The notes under the pieces: generated by a model
What the model saw: the letters and a program-made list of their open reading frames with translations, nothing else
Told to the model about the DNA's origin: nothing
The model's database searches: none
Shown here: positions 7,781 through 14,391 of the stretch, in pieces
Numbering within the stretch: the first letter of the stretch is position 1
How the letters are laid out: every line of letters begins with the position of its first letter
Assembly (NCBI RefSeq): GCF_019801605.1
Contig: NZ_JAHVIT010000002.1
Span: 744,001-808,000, forward strand
Length of the DNA: 64,000 nucleotides
Direction of reading: 5' to 3'
Origin: Maritimibacter alkaliphilus
Lineage (GTDB): Bacteria; Pseudomonadota; Alphaproteobacteria; Rhodobacterales; Rhodobacteraceae
Made by a program: the position numbers and the translations under genes

Positions 7781-8087
7781 GATCTACCTCTTGGGCTGAC
7801 GGTGTCTGTCCTTGTCCCTCGGGCGGCCCCGGGGCGCAGGCTGACGCGCGCCCGAATGGCCCGAATGGCCGGTGTCTTAGCGGCCCCCACGGTGCTTGAG
7901 AACTGCCAAACCTGCAAGCAGGCCCTTGCAGGAAGCCCGCTGTTTCAGCGTGGGACCGGCCTTGCCGCAGTCAAAACTGGCGCGACAAATCGGGAAAATT
8001 ATTTTCCTGGAGGAAAATTTATACGCTAGAAGTTTGGGCAGAGAGGGCGCGCTCCGGCGTCTTCGGGATGAAACCGGGGAGACATCT
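7781..8087. other. Divergent intergenic region
   Basis: About 307 bases between the 79-residue protein gene (minus) and the FAD-oxidoreductase operon (plus). The only clear structure is the A/T-rich palindromic cluster at 7993-8018 followed by TATACG at 8020-8025. I see nothing convincing in 7781-7992. Confidence 0.6.
7993..8018. promoter_or_regulatory. Palindromic operator, probably for the XRE-cupin regulator
   Basis: ATTTTCCT (8001-8008), a 2-base gap and AGGAAAAT (8011-8018) form a perfect 8-base inverted repeat. GGAAAA (7993-7998) makes a second dyad with TTTTCC (8002-8007), so the half-site occurs three times. TATACG at 8020-8025 could be the -10 element, placing the operator over the core promoter of the operon that encodes an XRE-cupin regulator as its third gene. 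Autoregulation is inferred. Confidence 0.6.
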
Positions 8088-9323
8088 GTGCGGATTGCAG
8101 TGATCGGTGCGGGAATCATCGGCGTCAACGTGGCGCTGGCGTTGCAGGCGCGTGGCGCCGAGGTGACGGTCTTCGACCGCTCGGCGCCGGGGCAGGGGGC
8201 CTCCTTCGGCAACGCGGGCTGTTTCGCCTTCTCCGAGGTCACGCCGATCGCCATGCCCGGCCTCGTCTGGTCGGTGCCGGGGATGCTGGCGGACCCCCAT
8301 GGCCCGCTGGCGATCCGCTGGTCCTACCTGCCCAGGCTGGCCCCCTGGCTCGCCGCCTTCCTCAAGGCCGGTCGCCCGGGGGAGGTCGCGCGGATTTCCG
8401 ATGCGCTGACGGCGCTCTGCAGCCGCGCGAAGGAGACATATGCCCCCCTGCTCGCCGCCTCCGGGGCGGAGGCGCTGGTGCGGCGCGAAGGCGCGCTCTT
8501 CATCTTCCGGAACCGCAAGGCGCTGGAAGCCGAGCTGCCCGAGTGGGAGATGAAACGCGCCCGCGGCATCGCGATCGAGGAGATCGGGCCCGAGCGCCTG
8601 CGCGAGATGGAGCCCGCGCTCTCGCCCGAGTATACCTGCGCCTTCCACGTGCCCGACTGGCACCACACCGTGAACCCCGAGGCCATCGTCACCACGCTGG
8701 CCGCCCATCTGCGGGCGCAGGGCGGGCGCATCCGCCGGGCCGAGGTCGACCGCATCGAGATGAAGGGCGAGGGCCCGCAGCTGAAGCCCGCAGGCGCCCC
8801 GGCCGAGAGCTTCGACCGCATCGTCATCGCCTGCGGGGCGCATTCCCTGAAGCTCTGCGCGCCGCTCGGCTACCGTCCGCTGCTGGACACCGAGCGCGGC
8901 TACAACCTCACGCTGCCCGATCCGCAGGTCAGCCTGACCCGCCCGGTCTGCGTGATGGACAAGGGCTACTTCATGACGCCGATGGAGATGGGTCTGCGCG
9001 TCGGCGGCGGCGTGGAACTGGGCGGCCTTGCGGCCCCGCCGAACTGGGACCGGCCCGAGCGGATGGTGGCCCATGCCGAAACCGTGGTGCCGGGCCTGAA
9101 CCGCGAAGGTGGGCGGCAGTGGATGGGGTTCCGTCCCTCGATGCCCGACAGCCTGCCGGTGATCGGGCGGATGCCCGGGCAGGACAAGCTGCTGGTGGCC
9201 TTCGGCCATGGCCACATGGGGCTGACATTGGGCGCCATCACCGGCCGCCTGCTGGCCGAGATCGCCTTCGATGTCGCGCCCTGCATCGATCCCGCGCCCT
9301 ATGATCCGGCGCGCTTCACCTGA
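8088..9323 (+). CDS. FAD-dependent D-amino acid dehydrogenase-like oxidoreductase
   Basis: A 411-residue DAO-family flavoprotein. The dinucleotide motif GAGIIGVNVALALQARG begins 7 residues from the start, and the second Rossmann strand has VTVFDRSAPGQGASFGNAG. FGHGHMGLTLGAITG near the C-terminus is the typical FAD-contact segment of DadA-like enzymes. It starts at a GTG (8088) with GGGGAGA upstream; longer in-frame starts extend through the promoter region. Such enzymes oxidise D-amino acids (D-Ala, D-Pro, D-hydroxyproline, D-Lys) to imino or keto acids and pass electrons to the respiratory chain. The next gene encodes an Ldh-family reductase, which suggests a cyclic D-amino acid substrate. 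Confidence 0.85.
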   Translation: MRIAVIGAGIIGVNVALALQARGAEVTVFDRSAPGQGASFGNAGCFAFSEVTPIAMPGLVWSVPGMLADPHGPLAIRWSYLPRLAPWLAAFLKAGRPGEVARISDALTALCSRAKETYAPLLAASGAEALVRREGALFIFRNRKALEAELPEWEMKRARGIAIEEIGPERLREMEPALSPEYTCAFHVPDWHHTVNPEAIVTTLAAHLRAQGGRIRRAEVDRIEMKGEGPQLKPAGAPAESFDRIVIACGAHSLKLCAPLGYRPLLDTERGYNLTLPDPQVSLTRPVCVMDKGYFMTPMEMGLRVGGGVELGGLAAPPNWDRPERMVAHAETVVPGLNREGGRQWMGFRPSMPDSLPVIGRMPGQDKLLVAFGHGHMGLTLGAITGRLLAEIAFDVAPCIDPAPYDPARFT

Positions 9324-9352
9324 CCGGCCCGCGCCCTGACGGACCGCCAGTT

Positions 9353-9434
9353 GGCTGGCCCCAACCGACTGGCCTCACCCGACTGGCCCCCATCCGACTG
9401 GCCCCAAATTCGACTGCCCCAAATTCGACTGACC
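9353..9434. repeat. Degenerate 14-16 base tandem repeats
   Basis: CGACTG recurs at 9366, 9380, 9395, 9411 and 9426, usually followed by GCCCC, with a diverged copy (GGCTGGCC) at 9353. Spacing is 14, 15, 16 and 15 bases. The array fills the gap between the FAD oxidoreductase and Ldh-family genes and ends just before the latter's ribosome binding site. Confidence 0.8.
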
Positions 9435-9446
9435 GAGGAGACGACC

Positions 9447-10460
9447 ATGGAAACGACGACACTCACCCGCGATGACCTTGCCGCCCTGCTGGCAAAGGTC
9501 TTCACCGCCAACGGCTGCAGCGAGACCGTCGCGGGCATCCTCGCCGCCAATGTCGCGGGCGCCGAGGCGGCGCAGTCCTACAGCCACGGGGTGTTCCGGA
9601 TCGAGGGCTTCGTCAGCACGCTGCGCTCGGGCTGGGTCGACGGCACGGCGGTGCCGGTGGTCGAGGACGTCGCCCCCGGGTTCCTGCGGGTCGATGCGCG
9701 CAACGGTTTCGCACAGCCAGCCCTCGCCGGCGCCCGGGACGCCTTCGTGGCGCGGGTCCGGCGGCAGGGCGTGGCGCTTCTGGCCCTGCGGGACTCGCAC
9801 CACTTCGGCGCGCTCTGGCCCGATGTGGAGGCCTTTGCCGACGAGGGGCTGATCGCGCTCTCCATGGTGAACAGCATGACCTGTTCGGTGCCCGCGGGAG
9901 CGGTGAAACCGGTGCTGGGGACCAACCCCATCGCCTTTGCCGCGCCGATCGCGGGCAAGCCGCCGCTGGTCTTCGACTTCGCCACCACCACCATGGCCCA
10001 CGGCGACGTGCAGATCGCCGCGCGCGAGGGGCACAGCCTGCCCGAGGGCACCGGCATGGACAGCGCGGGCCAGCTGACCGGCGATCCCAAGGCGATCCTC
10101 GACGGCGGGGCGCTGGTGCCCTTCGGCGGGCACAAGGGCTCCGCCATCTCGTTGATGGTGGAGCTGATGGCGGCGGGGATCTCGGGCGGCAACTTCTCGT
10201 TCGAGTTCGACTGGTCCGGCCATCCCGGCGCCCAGACCCCGCGCACGGGGCAGATCCTGCTGGCCATCGATCCCTCCCACGGCGCGGGCACGGCCTTCGC
10301 CGACCGGGGCCGCGTGCTGGTGGACCAGCTGGCCGAGGCGGGGTTCACCCGCTACCCCGGCGCACGGCGCCGCGCCGTGCCTGTCGGGCCCGGCACGGAG
10401 GTGCCGCTGGAGGCCCCGGTGCTGGCCCGGCTCGAGGCGCTCGCCTCGGGCGCGGCCTGA
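9447..10460 (+). CDS. Ldh family NAD(P)H oxidoreductase (malate/L-lactate dehydrogenase type)
   Basis: A 337-residue member of the type 2 malate/L-lactate dehydrogenase family. Landmarks are SHGVFRIEG, the catalytic-His region LLALRDSHHFGALW, the GTNPIAFAAP segment and PFGGHKGSAISLMVELM near the active site and dimer contact. Members include Delta1-piperideine-2-carboxylate/Delta1-pyrroline-2-carboxylate reductases as well as malate, lactate and ureidoglycolate enzymes. Pairing with a D-amino acid dehydrogenase-like gene favours a cyclic-imine reductase role, by inference. The ATG at 9447 follows a GAGGAG site. Confidence 0.85.
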   Translation: METTTLTRDDLAALLAKVFTANGCSETVAGILAANVAGAEAAQSYSHGVFRIEGFVSTLRSGWVDGTAVPVVEDVAPGFLRVDARNGFAQPALAGARDAFVARVRRQGVALLALRDSHHFGALWPDVEAFADEGLIALSMVNSMTCSVPAGAVKPVLGTNPIAFAAPIAGKPPLVFDFATTTMAHGDVQIAAREGHSLPEGTGMDSAGQLTGDPKAILDGGALVPFGGHKGSAISLMVELMAAGISGGNFSFEFDWSGHPGAQTPRTGQILLAIDPSHGAGTAFADRGRVLVDQLAEAGFTRYPGARRRAVPVGPGTEVPLEAPVLARLEALASGAA

Positions 10461-10464
10461 TCCG

Positions 10465-11067
10465 ATGGCGGGCGCGGTCGAGCCCCAGCTGTCCCTGCCC
10501 CCGCTCGGCGAGCGGGTGCAGGCATTGCGCAAACGGGCGGGCCTGACGTTGAACGATCTGGCCGGGCGTGCGGGGATTTCCGCCTCGGCGGTCTCCAAGA
10601 TCGAGAACGGCCAGACCTCGCCCACCTACGAGACGCTGCTGCGGCTTGCGCTCGGCCTCGGGGTGGACGTGGCAGAGCTCTTCGGCGGCGCGGCGGAGAG
10701 CCCGGTGAACGGGCGCCGCACGATCACCCGCGCCGGGCAGGGCGCGGTGCAGTCGACGCCGCAGTACGACTACCGGATGCTCTGCACCGAGTTGGCGACC
10801 AAGGCGTTCAACCCCCTGCTGACGAAAATCCGCGCCCGGTCGATCGCCGAGTTCGACGGGTTGCAGAGCCACCGGGGCGAGGAGTTCTTCTATGTCCTCG
10901 ATGGCGAGGTGGAACTGCACACCGAACATTACGCACCGGTCCGGCTGGGGGTGGGGGACAGCTCCTACTTCGACAGCGCCATGGGGCACGCGCTGATCTC
11001 GGTCAGCGCGCAGGAGGCCACGGTGCTCTGGATTGCCACGCGGGTGCATGGCGTGCTGGAGCGCTGA
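10465..11067 (+). CDS. XRE-cupin transcriptional regulator
   Basis: A 200-residue regulator. Residues about 15-70 are a lambda-repressor-like helix-turn-helix (LTLNDLAGRAGISASAVSKI, then ENGQTSPTYETLLRLA), and residues about 115-195 are a cupin ligand-binding domain with HRGEEFFYVLDGEVELH. It starts 4 bases after the stop of the Ldh-family gene, so it is the last gene of that operon. XRE-cupin regulators commonly control amino acid or amine catabolic operons they belong to. The palindromic cluster at 7993-8018 is the likely operator. Confidence 0.9.
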   Translation: MAGAVEPQLSLPPLGERVQALRKRAGLTLNDLAGRAGISASAVSKIENGQTSPTYETLLRLALGLGVDVAELFGGAAESPVNGRRTITRAGQGAVQSTPQYDYRMLCTELATKAFNPLLTKIRARSIAEFDGLQSHRGEEFFYVLDGEVELHTEHYAPVRLGVGDSSYFDSAMGHALISVSAQEATVLWIATRVHGVLER

Positions 11068-11559
11068 GACGGCTGCGCCAACATGTTGAAACTGTTCGGC
11101 ACACTGGCCCTGTCCGTCGTGCGTGTTCGCAGGCGGCTGGCGGACGTCGGAAGGGGCTCTGGGGGCAAGGATGAGCCACTGATCCCGCGGGGGAGGCCCT
11201 TTGCGAGGTCTGCTTCGGGGCGACGCCAGACCGGCATATGGGACGGTAGACGGCGGCGGGCTTTGCGCTGACAGGCCCCTGTTCGTGGTGGCCTGTCGAC
11301 GGCGAGGCCGGGTGACAGCGTGCCGGACCGGTTCCGGCGCCGCCGGTGGCAAGACCGCCGAGGGAGGCCCCGGCCGGGCCGCTTCCTGCCGGAACTGCCT
11401 GTGATAGTGGCAGATCAAAGAAATTCGGGCCCGGCGCTCCCTTACAGCGCAAAGCCGCGCGCCTCGAATCGGAAAGCAAGCTATTCAGAATCTCGATTGA
11501 ATTGAGGAATTGGTGCTTGGCCCGCGCAATACCTTGGGGCTCGCCACCGTGGTATTACG
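11068..11559. other. Intergenic region before the EPS locus
   Basis: About 490 bases between the XRE-cupin gene and the acyltransferase. Most of it is GC-rich without recognisable signals. The last 140 bases become A/T-richer (around 11470-11520, with GATTGAATTGAGGAATTGG), which is where the acyltransferase promoter would be expected. I could not identify a confident -35/-10 pair and see no supported gene. Confidence 0.5.
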
Positions 11560-12612
11560 ATGAATCGAATTGATGGCCTTCAGTGGGGCAGAGGTATTGC
11601 GGCAGTGCTTGTCGTGCTGTGCCATGCCATCGCGCACCCGCTTCCGTCCCAACCAGAACTGACCTGGACGATCGGCGTGGCTGGTGTCACGCTCTTCTTC
11701 GTGCTGAGCGGCTTCATCATGGTCGTGACGACAGGCCATGGCCGCTTCAGCCCGGGTGCCTTCATGACGCGCCGGATCCTGCGCGTGGTGCCGCTCTACT
11801 ACGTGATGTCGATCCTTGCGGCGGTGCTGGCATTGGCTCTGCCCTCCGCGTTCAAAGGCACCGTTTTCGACATCGGTCACCTGGTGAAGTCGCTCCTGTT
11901 CATCCCGGCGGAGCGCCCGGGGTCCGACGAGATCGTTCCGGTGCTCAAGCTGGGCTGGACCCTCAATTTCGAAATGTACTTCTACCTGATCTTCGCGGGG
12001 TTCGCATGGCTCGACGCCAGACAGCGCGCCCTCGCGGTGACCCTGTTCTTCGGAGCCTCGGTCGTGATCGGCGCGCTGACCCACTTCGAGAGCCCCGTGC
12101 TCGAGTTCTACACCCGGCGCGACACGCTCGCCTTCGTGGCAGGTGTCTGGATCGGCATCCTCCATATCAATGACAGGTTGTCGAACTGGGAACCTCTTGC
12201 CCTCGCGGGGCTTGTGGCGGGGTTCGCGCTGGTCATGGTGAACATCTATCTGGTCGACGTTCCGTTGATCGACCTGGTGTCGTCGGTCACGCTTTTCTGC
12301 GCCTGCGCGGTCCTGCTCCTCGCAGGGAGGGTGAACCGCTACGCGGACCGGGTGCCGCGCTGGTTCCTGCTGTCGGGCGATGCGTCCTACTCGATCTACC
12401 TTGCGCATATCTTCGCGATCGGGGCGGTCTATTTCGCCCTGTCCGGTCTGCCCTACCTGGTTCAGATCGTCGTGGCCTTCACGGCTGGCACGGCGGCGGG
12501 CTTCTTCGTGTATTTCGCGATCGAACGCCCGCTGACCCGTGCGGCGCAGCGGGCGGTGTTGCGTCCGGGCAGGCGGGCGGCGGCGCATGTCAGCCCCGGT
12601 GCCGCGGAGTGA
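11560..12612 (+). CDS. Acyltransferase 3 family protein (ExoZ/OafA-like)
   Basis: A 350-residue polytopic membrane protein with about ten hydrophobic segments. The N-terminal LQWGRGIAAVLVVLCHA carries the conserved Arg and His of acyltransferase 3 enzymes, followed by GVTLFFVLSGFIM, another signature segment. SYSIYLAHIF near residue 285 matches the late conserved YLxH region. Such enzymes O-acetylate (or otherwise acylate) sugar residues of exopolysaccharides, as ExoZ does for succinoglycan. It lies at the edge of the EPS locus and converges on the flippase gene. Confidence 0.88.
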   Translation: MNRIDGLQWGRGIAAVLVVLCHAIAHPLPSQPELTWTIGVAGVTLFFVLSGFIMVVTTGHGRFSPGAFMTRRILRVVPLYYVMSILAAVLALALPSAFKGTVFDIGHLVKSLLFIPAERPGSDEIVPVLKLGWTLNFEMYFYLIFAGFAWLDARQRALAVTLFFGASVVIGALTHFESPVLEFYTRRDTLAFVAGVWIGILHINDRLSNWEPLALAGLVAGFALVMVNIYLVDVPLIDLVSSVTLFCACAVLLLAGRVNRYADRVPRWFLLSGDASYSIYLAHIFAIGAVYFALSGLPYLVQIVVAFTAGTAAGFFVYFAIERPLTRAAQRAVLRPGRRAAAHVSPGAAE

Positions 12613-12747
12613 GCGCCGCGCCCGCCAGGTCCGCCCGCCAGTGTGGCGGGATCAGGTGCTGATCCAGCGAGAGGCGCCTGCGCACCCGGGACATTGACGG
12701 ACGCACATTGCCCCTGACATCAGGGTTCATCCCCGGGCCGCACGCCG

Positions 12748-12767
12748 CCCGCATGGCGCCATGCGGG
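12748..12767. terminator. Perfect 20-base palindrome between converging genes
   Basis: CCCGCATGGCGCCATGCGGG is identical to its own reverse complement. It lies between the converging acyltransferase and flippase genes, 20 bases from the latter's stop. It may serve as a bidirectional transcription stop. No T-run follows on either strand. Confidence 0.4.
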
Positions 12768-12786
12768 GGCGCGCCGGCCCCCGGGG

Positions 12787-14040
12787 TTATCCGTCGAGTG
12801 CCTGGCGGGCGTTGGCGGCCTTTCGGAACAGCAGCGCTGCCATGACCGCCTGCCCCGCCAGAACACCTGCCAGGGACCAGACCGGCGCCGCGATCAGCAA
12901 CAAGCCGACCACCAGCACGACAGAGAGGCCGCCAGACACCGCGCTGGCCCATGCGAGGGGTCGGAATTCACCGAGGGCCTGCAACAGGAGGCTCTCGGGC
13001 GTGCGGGCCGTCGTCAGCCCCGCGATCAGGAACCAGAGCGTCAGGCCGGCGATCAACGTGCCGCGGTCATACTCGGGCGGGAAGATCGTGTCGGGCAGCC
13101 AGATCCAGAGCCCCCCGGCAAGCAGCAGGGTCATCCCGTAGATCACGAACAGCATCCGGCGCAGCGTGCTCACCCGGTCGAAGGCATCATCGTAGCGGCC
13201 ATTGGATAGCGCGGCCGCCAGCGGGGGGCGCTCGAAGTTGCCGAGCGCGTTCTGGGTCAGCGTGATGGGACGGATCAGCAGTTGTGCCGCGGCGATCGGG
13301 GCGAAGGCGGAGGGCCCCACGATCAGCGTCACGAGGTAGGCGTGGGCGTTCGCGGTGGCCTCTGTGGTGATCACCCCCAGCAGGGACCAGCGCGCATAGT
13401 CGCGCCAGACCTTCAGGTAGTCTTTCAGCGCACCGAGCGAGACACGGTAGAACTGGTGCAGAAGATAGCTCGGGCCGAAGGGAAGAAGCGCGGCGAAGGC
13501 GCTGAGCAGCAGCAGGCCGAAGGCCTGTGCGAGGCTGAACCCGGGCAGCCCGCGGATCGCGATCGTGCCGGCGATGACCATGGCGCCATAAGCTATGTCC
13601 GAGTAGGCGGCGCGCATGGGCTGGGCGACGGAGTAGGCGTGCGACCGGGCGAACCAGCGCAGCAGCATGACGACCGTGTAGGCCAGCAGCACCATGTTCG
13701 CCGTCGCATCAAGACCAAGCGCCAGCCCAACCATGCCGAGCACCACCGACCCGGCAAGGGCATAGAAGAGACTTCCGCTCATGAAGCAGCGGACCACCTC
13801 CTGTCGCGTGGTCTGGTCTTCGGCCTTGCCGAGCAGAAGGGGATAGGGCGCGCAGAGCAGGGCGCTGCTGATGCCGTAGCCCAATTGAACGGTGATCAGC
13901 AGGAAGGAGAAGGCGCCGAACTCCTCCGGCGGCAGCGTGTGCAGCAGTTGGAGGGAGAGAAAGAACTGTGAACCGGCAGAAGCGACCTGTCCGAGGGCAG
14001 GTGGCAGAAATCGGAGGTACTTTCGCAAGGTTTTTGCCAT
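12787..14040 (-). CDS. Polysaccharide flippase (Wzx-like, MATE/MOP superfamily)
   Basis: A 417-residue protein with about 12 hydrophobic segments, the size and topology of lipid-linked oligosaccharide flippases. The N-terminus (QVASAGSQFFLSLQLLHTLPPEEFGAF) resembles the start of oligosaccharide flippase proteins, where a GxF motif ends the first helix pair. In a Wzx/Wzy pathway it would move undecaprenyl-PP-linked repeat units across the inner membrane. It is transcribed opposite to the neighbouring glycanase gene, with 351 bases of divergent promoter region between them. Confidence 0.83.
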   Translation of the reverse strand: MAKTLRKYLRFLPPALGQVASAGSQFFLSLQLLHTLPPEEFGAFSFLLITVQLGYGISSALLCAPYPLLLGKAEDQTTRQEVVRCFMSGSLFYALAGSVVLGMVGLALGLDATANMVLLAYTVVMLLRWFARSHAYSVAQPMRAAYSDIAYGAMVIAGTIAIRGLPGFSLAQAFGLLLLSAFAALLPFGPSYLLHQFYRVSLGALKDYLKVWRDYARWSLLGVITTEATANAHAYLVTLIVGPSAFAPIAAAQLLIRPITLTQNALGNFERPPLAAALSNGRYDDAFDRVSTLRRMLFVIYGMTLLLAGGLWIWLPDTIFPPEYDRGTLIAGLTLWFLIAGLTTARTPESLLLQALGEFRPLAWASAVSGGLSVVLVVGLLLIAAPVWSLAGVLAGQAVMAALLFRKAANARQALDG

Positions 14041-14391
14041 CTATGGTTGAATTTAAAAAGCCGGCAGGTGACGATCCCAAAAGTTGAAGTCAGTAAATTG
14101 CGTGTCGGCGCATTGCGCACGCGTTGAAGTCCTCAAATTCACTCCAACTCCCGAAGACCCTCGAAACTTGAAACGATATTGCGCCCGGACTCTGCGAATG
14201 AGGCAGGAAACCGGCGCCGGACACGGGACTTTCTAGGGTATCGCCCTGCGTCGCACAGGAAATGGGCTTGTTTCCAAGCCGTTGGCCTGCGCGTGCACAG
14301 CCGGGGTGCGCCCGACGACCCCCGGGTGCTGCCGCTGTCTTTCCTTACTTGTACCCAACTTCTGCAAGCTTTCCTCGACAGGTTGAGCGCG
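14041..14391. other. Divergent intergenic region inside the EPS locus
   Basis: 351 bases between the flippase (minus) and the GH113-like gene (plus). The left third is A/T-richer than its surroundings and probably holds the flippase promoter. An open frame continues upstream of the glycanase start through this region, but its composition (Arg/Pro/Ser-rich) and the lack of a ribosome binding site argue against it being translated. No clear repeats or RNA structures were found. Confidence 0.5.

Noticed and set aside
11083-11573. Short plus-strand open frames before the acyltransferase
   Set aside because: Overlapping frames with Arg/Gly-rich shadow composition and no start signals.
14179-14391. 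71-codon N-terminal extension of the GH113-like protein
   Set aside because: Basic, Ser/Pro-rich and non-homologous in appearance, and without a ribosome binding site; ATG 14392 or 14419 is more plausible.
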